A stretch of DNA of 64,000 nucleotides from Primulina eburnea (taxonomy: Eukaryota > Streptophyta > Magnoliopsida > Lamiales > Gesneriaceae), in NCBI RefSeq assembly GCF_022965805.1, contig NC_133104.1, positions 36,934,682 to 36,998,681 of the forward strand, read 5' to 3'. This document shows positions 62,891-64,000 of this stretch, piece after piece. The notes below the pieces were generated by a model. That model searched no databases and was not told the origin of the DNA. It saw nothing but the letters and a program-made list of their open reading frames with translations. Each line of letters opens with the position of its first letter. The stretch's first letter is position 1. Both the position numbers and the translations under genes were made by a program.

Positions 62891-64000
62891 ATGGTTACCA
62901 CTCGTAAAACTACTGGGAACCACTCTGGTCCTCACAATCCTGAAGGAGGTCAAGAAAATCCCTCGCCCAGTCACCTCCCAGAGGAGTTGGCTCAGTTGAA
63001 AGCTGCTGCGGTCCAAAAAGCCCTCGCCGAAAGGGCCCTACCTGAACCCAGCCAGTCAAAGGAAAATGAGGCAATGGGAGAATCTCCTCCCGAAAAAGAG
63101 AGAGACAGAGAAGAAAATTCCCAGGCGTTTTCCAAAGCTCCTACCCATACTATGGCCCAGGAGCTGGAAGATTTGAAGAAGAAAGTGAAAGAGTTGGAAG
63201 CCAAAGCCGGGTCATCTCATATTTCAACCCCGGCTGGTTCCCAGGGATGCCCCTTCTCCCTGGAGATTGTAAGTGAGCCTCTCCCTGCTCATTTCAAAGC
63301 TACCAAAATCCGGGAGTATGATGGAAACTTAGACCCTGATGAGCATCTCACCCGGTTTGAGAATATGGCCATGTTACATTGTTATTCTGACAAAATCAAG
63401 TGCAAGGTATTCCTCACCACCCTGGTGGACTCTGCCCAGAGGAGGTTCGAGAAATTGGAGCCCCGGAGCATACAATCTTTTGCAGGTTTCAGAGACACCT
63501 TCTTGCACCACTTTAGCAGCAGCAAGAGGTACAAGAAGACTGCTTTCAGCCTGTTCGAGGTAAAGCAATCAGGTGATGAGTCTCTTCGGGCGTACATTCG
63601 CAGGTTCAATAAAGCATCCCTGGAGGTGCCGGCTTGTTCTCCTGGGACCAAAACTACAGCGTTCACGCAGGGACTCAGGGAAGGAGATTTTTTCAGATCC
63701 CTGGTGAAGAAGCAGCCCGGGAATTTTGAAGATCTGCTGTCCCGAGCAAAAAAGTACATAAACATGGAGGAAGCACAGCGACAGAAAAGGGAGTCCACCC
63801 GCAGAGAAAGAAGTGACCGCGTTGGGAAAGTTGATGACAACGCCCGTGGAAATAATCTCGGGCGTTTCTCTCGATACGCCCCCATGAAGCCGCACCGTGG
63901 GGAAGGAGTCCATCTTTGCGACGGTGATCGGGGAGTCAAACTATACCGGTCACCTCCAAGCCTGCCACACACTCCCAAGATGTGCTCCTATCATGGAAAG
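62891..64000 (+). CDS. Tat/Retand-type Gag, uninterrupted, runs off the window
   Basis: 370 codons without a stop, starting MVTTRKTTGNHSGPHNPEGG. Order: acidic/Pro-rich N-terminus; heptad region MAQELEDLKKKVKELEAK (about 92-110); gag core from about residue 140 (IREYDGNLDPDEHLTRFENM, KVFLTTLVDSAQRRFEKLEP, SFAGFRDTFLHHFSSSKRYK, SLRAYIRRFNKASLEVP); basic stretch RQKRESTRRERSDRVG; and at the edge MCSYHGK, the likely start of a Cys/His zinc knuckle. Gag builds the virus-like particle that packages retrotransposon RNA. Open frame, intact PBS and LTR suggest a recent, possibly autonomous copy; pol is outside the window. Confidence 0.92.
   Translation, partial: MVTTRKTTGNHSGPHNPEGGQENPSPSHLPEELAQLKAAAVQKALAERALPEPSQSKENEAMGESPPEKERDREENSQAFSKAPTHTMAQELEDLKKKVKELEAKAGSSHISTPAGSQGCPFSLEIVSEPLPAHFKATKIREYDGNLDPDEHLTRFENMAMLHCYSDKIKCKVFLTTLVDSAQRRFEKLEPRSIQSFAGFRDTFLHHFSSSKRYKKTAFSLFEVKQSGDESLRAYIRRFNKASLEVPACSPGTKTTAFTQGLREGDFFRSLVKKQPGNFEDLLSRAKKYINMEEAQRQKRESTRRERSDRVGKVDDNARGNNLGRFSRYAPMKPHRGEGVHLCDGDRGVKLYRSPPSLPHTPKMCSYHGK

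Overview
This is plant nuclear DNA, almost certainly from a eudicot. Reasons: split genes with GT..AG introns; plant-specific families (NPGR-type calmodulin-binding TPR protein, RD22-like BURP protein, plant MEKK-type kinase exons); and a dense, nested load of plant transposable elements (Tat/Retand, Athila and chromodomain Ty3 elements, Ty1-copia, Cassandra TRIM, SINEs, CACTA, MULE, hAT). I do not name a species. AT-rich intergenic DNA alternates with GC-richer LTRs.

Only two host genes look complete enough to be active: an NPGR2-like gene on + (20311-25097, five coding exons) and a BURP/RD22-like gene on - (53386-54978, three exons with a TATA box). A vacuolar H+-ATPase subunit E gene on - (4970-6062) has its first three exons intact, but its C-terminal half is not in the window. 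Two in-frame exons of a MEKK-like MAP3K kinase domain (16580-16842, -) form an isolated fragment.

Layout. 1-906: Ty3-type LTR tail with internal subrepeats. 1590-4375: tandem array with a period of about 228 bp. 4970-6062: VHA-E. 6420-7500: possible LTR fragment on -. 7815-13740: a Tat-type LTR, PBS and gag fused in frame to a decayed Athila-type pol, interrupted by a solo LTR (12110-13590, TSD TGAAT). 14630-16275: inverted pair of Athila ORF1-like segments. 17658-19170: 5' end of a CACTA element. 20311-25097: NPGR2-like gene. 25990-26480: Tat-like LTR remnant. 27488-32597: Mutator-like element with a nearly full-length transposase. 32600-35020: 3' part of a copia element with its LTR. 35930-47280: two long chromovirus-type LTRs, the second split by a young internally deleted chromovirus (41706-46581, TSD GAAGG). 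48062-48909: SINE cluster, its last copy split by a 2.8 kb solo LTR (48910-51701, TSD AATTG). 51710-52320: Cassandra TRIM. 53386-54978: BURP gene. 56297-57080: LTR tail and a Cassandra LTR. 58310-59281: copia LTR. 59290-60175: hAT pseudogene. 60208-61080: Tat-like LTR on -. 62072-64000: a Tat/Retand element with LTR, PBS and an uninterrupted gag running off the right edge.

I see no bacterial-style operon, CRISPR array or defence system. The most unusual items are an in-frame Gag/integrase fusion in the young chromovirus; an in-frame Tat-gag/Athila-RT chimera; an array of nine palindromes just upstream of the TATA box of a solo LTR; a head-to-head SINE nest whose body sequence also occurs inside a Ty3 LTR; and a MULE transposase broken by one stop codon and one homopolymer frameshift. 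All positions were read by eye. Splice sites and LTR ends with TSDs are firm; limits of degenerate repeats are approximate.
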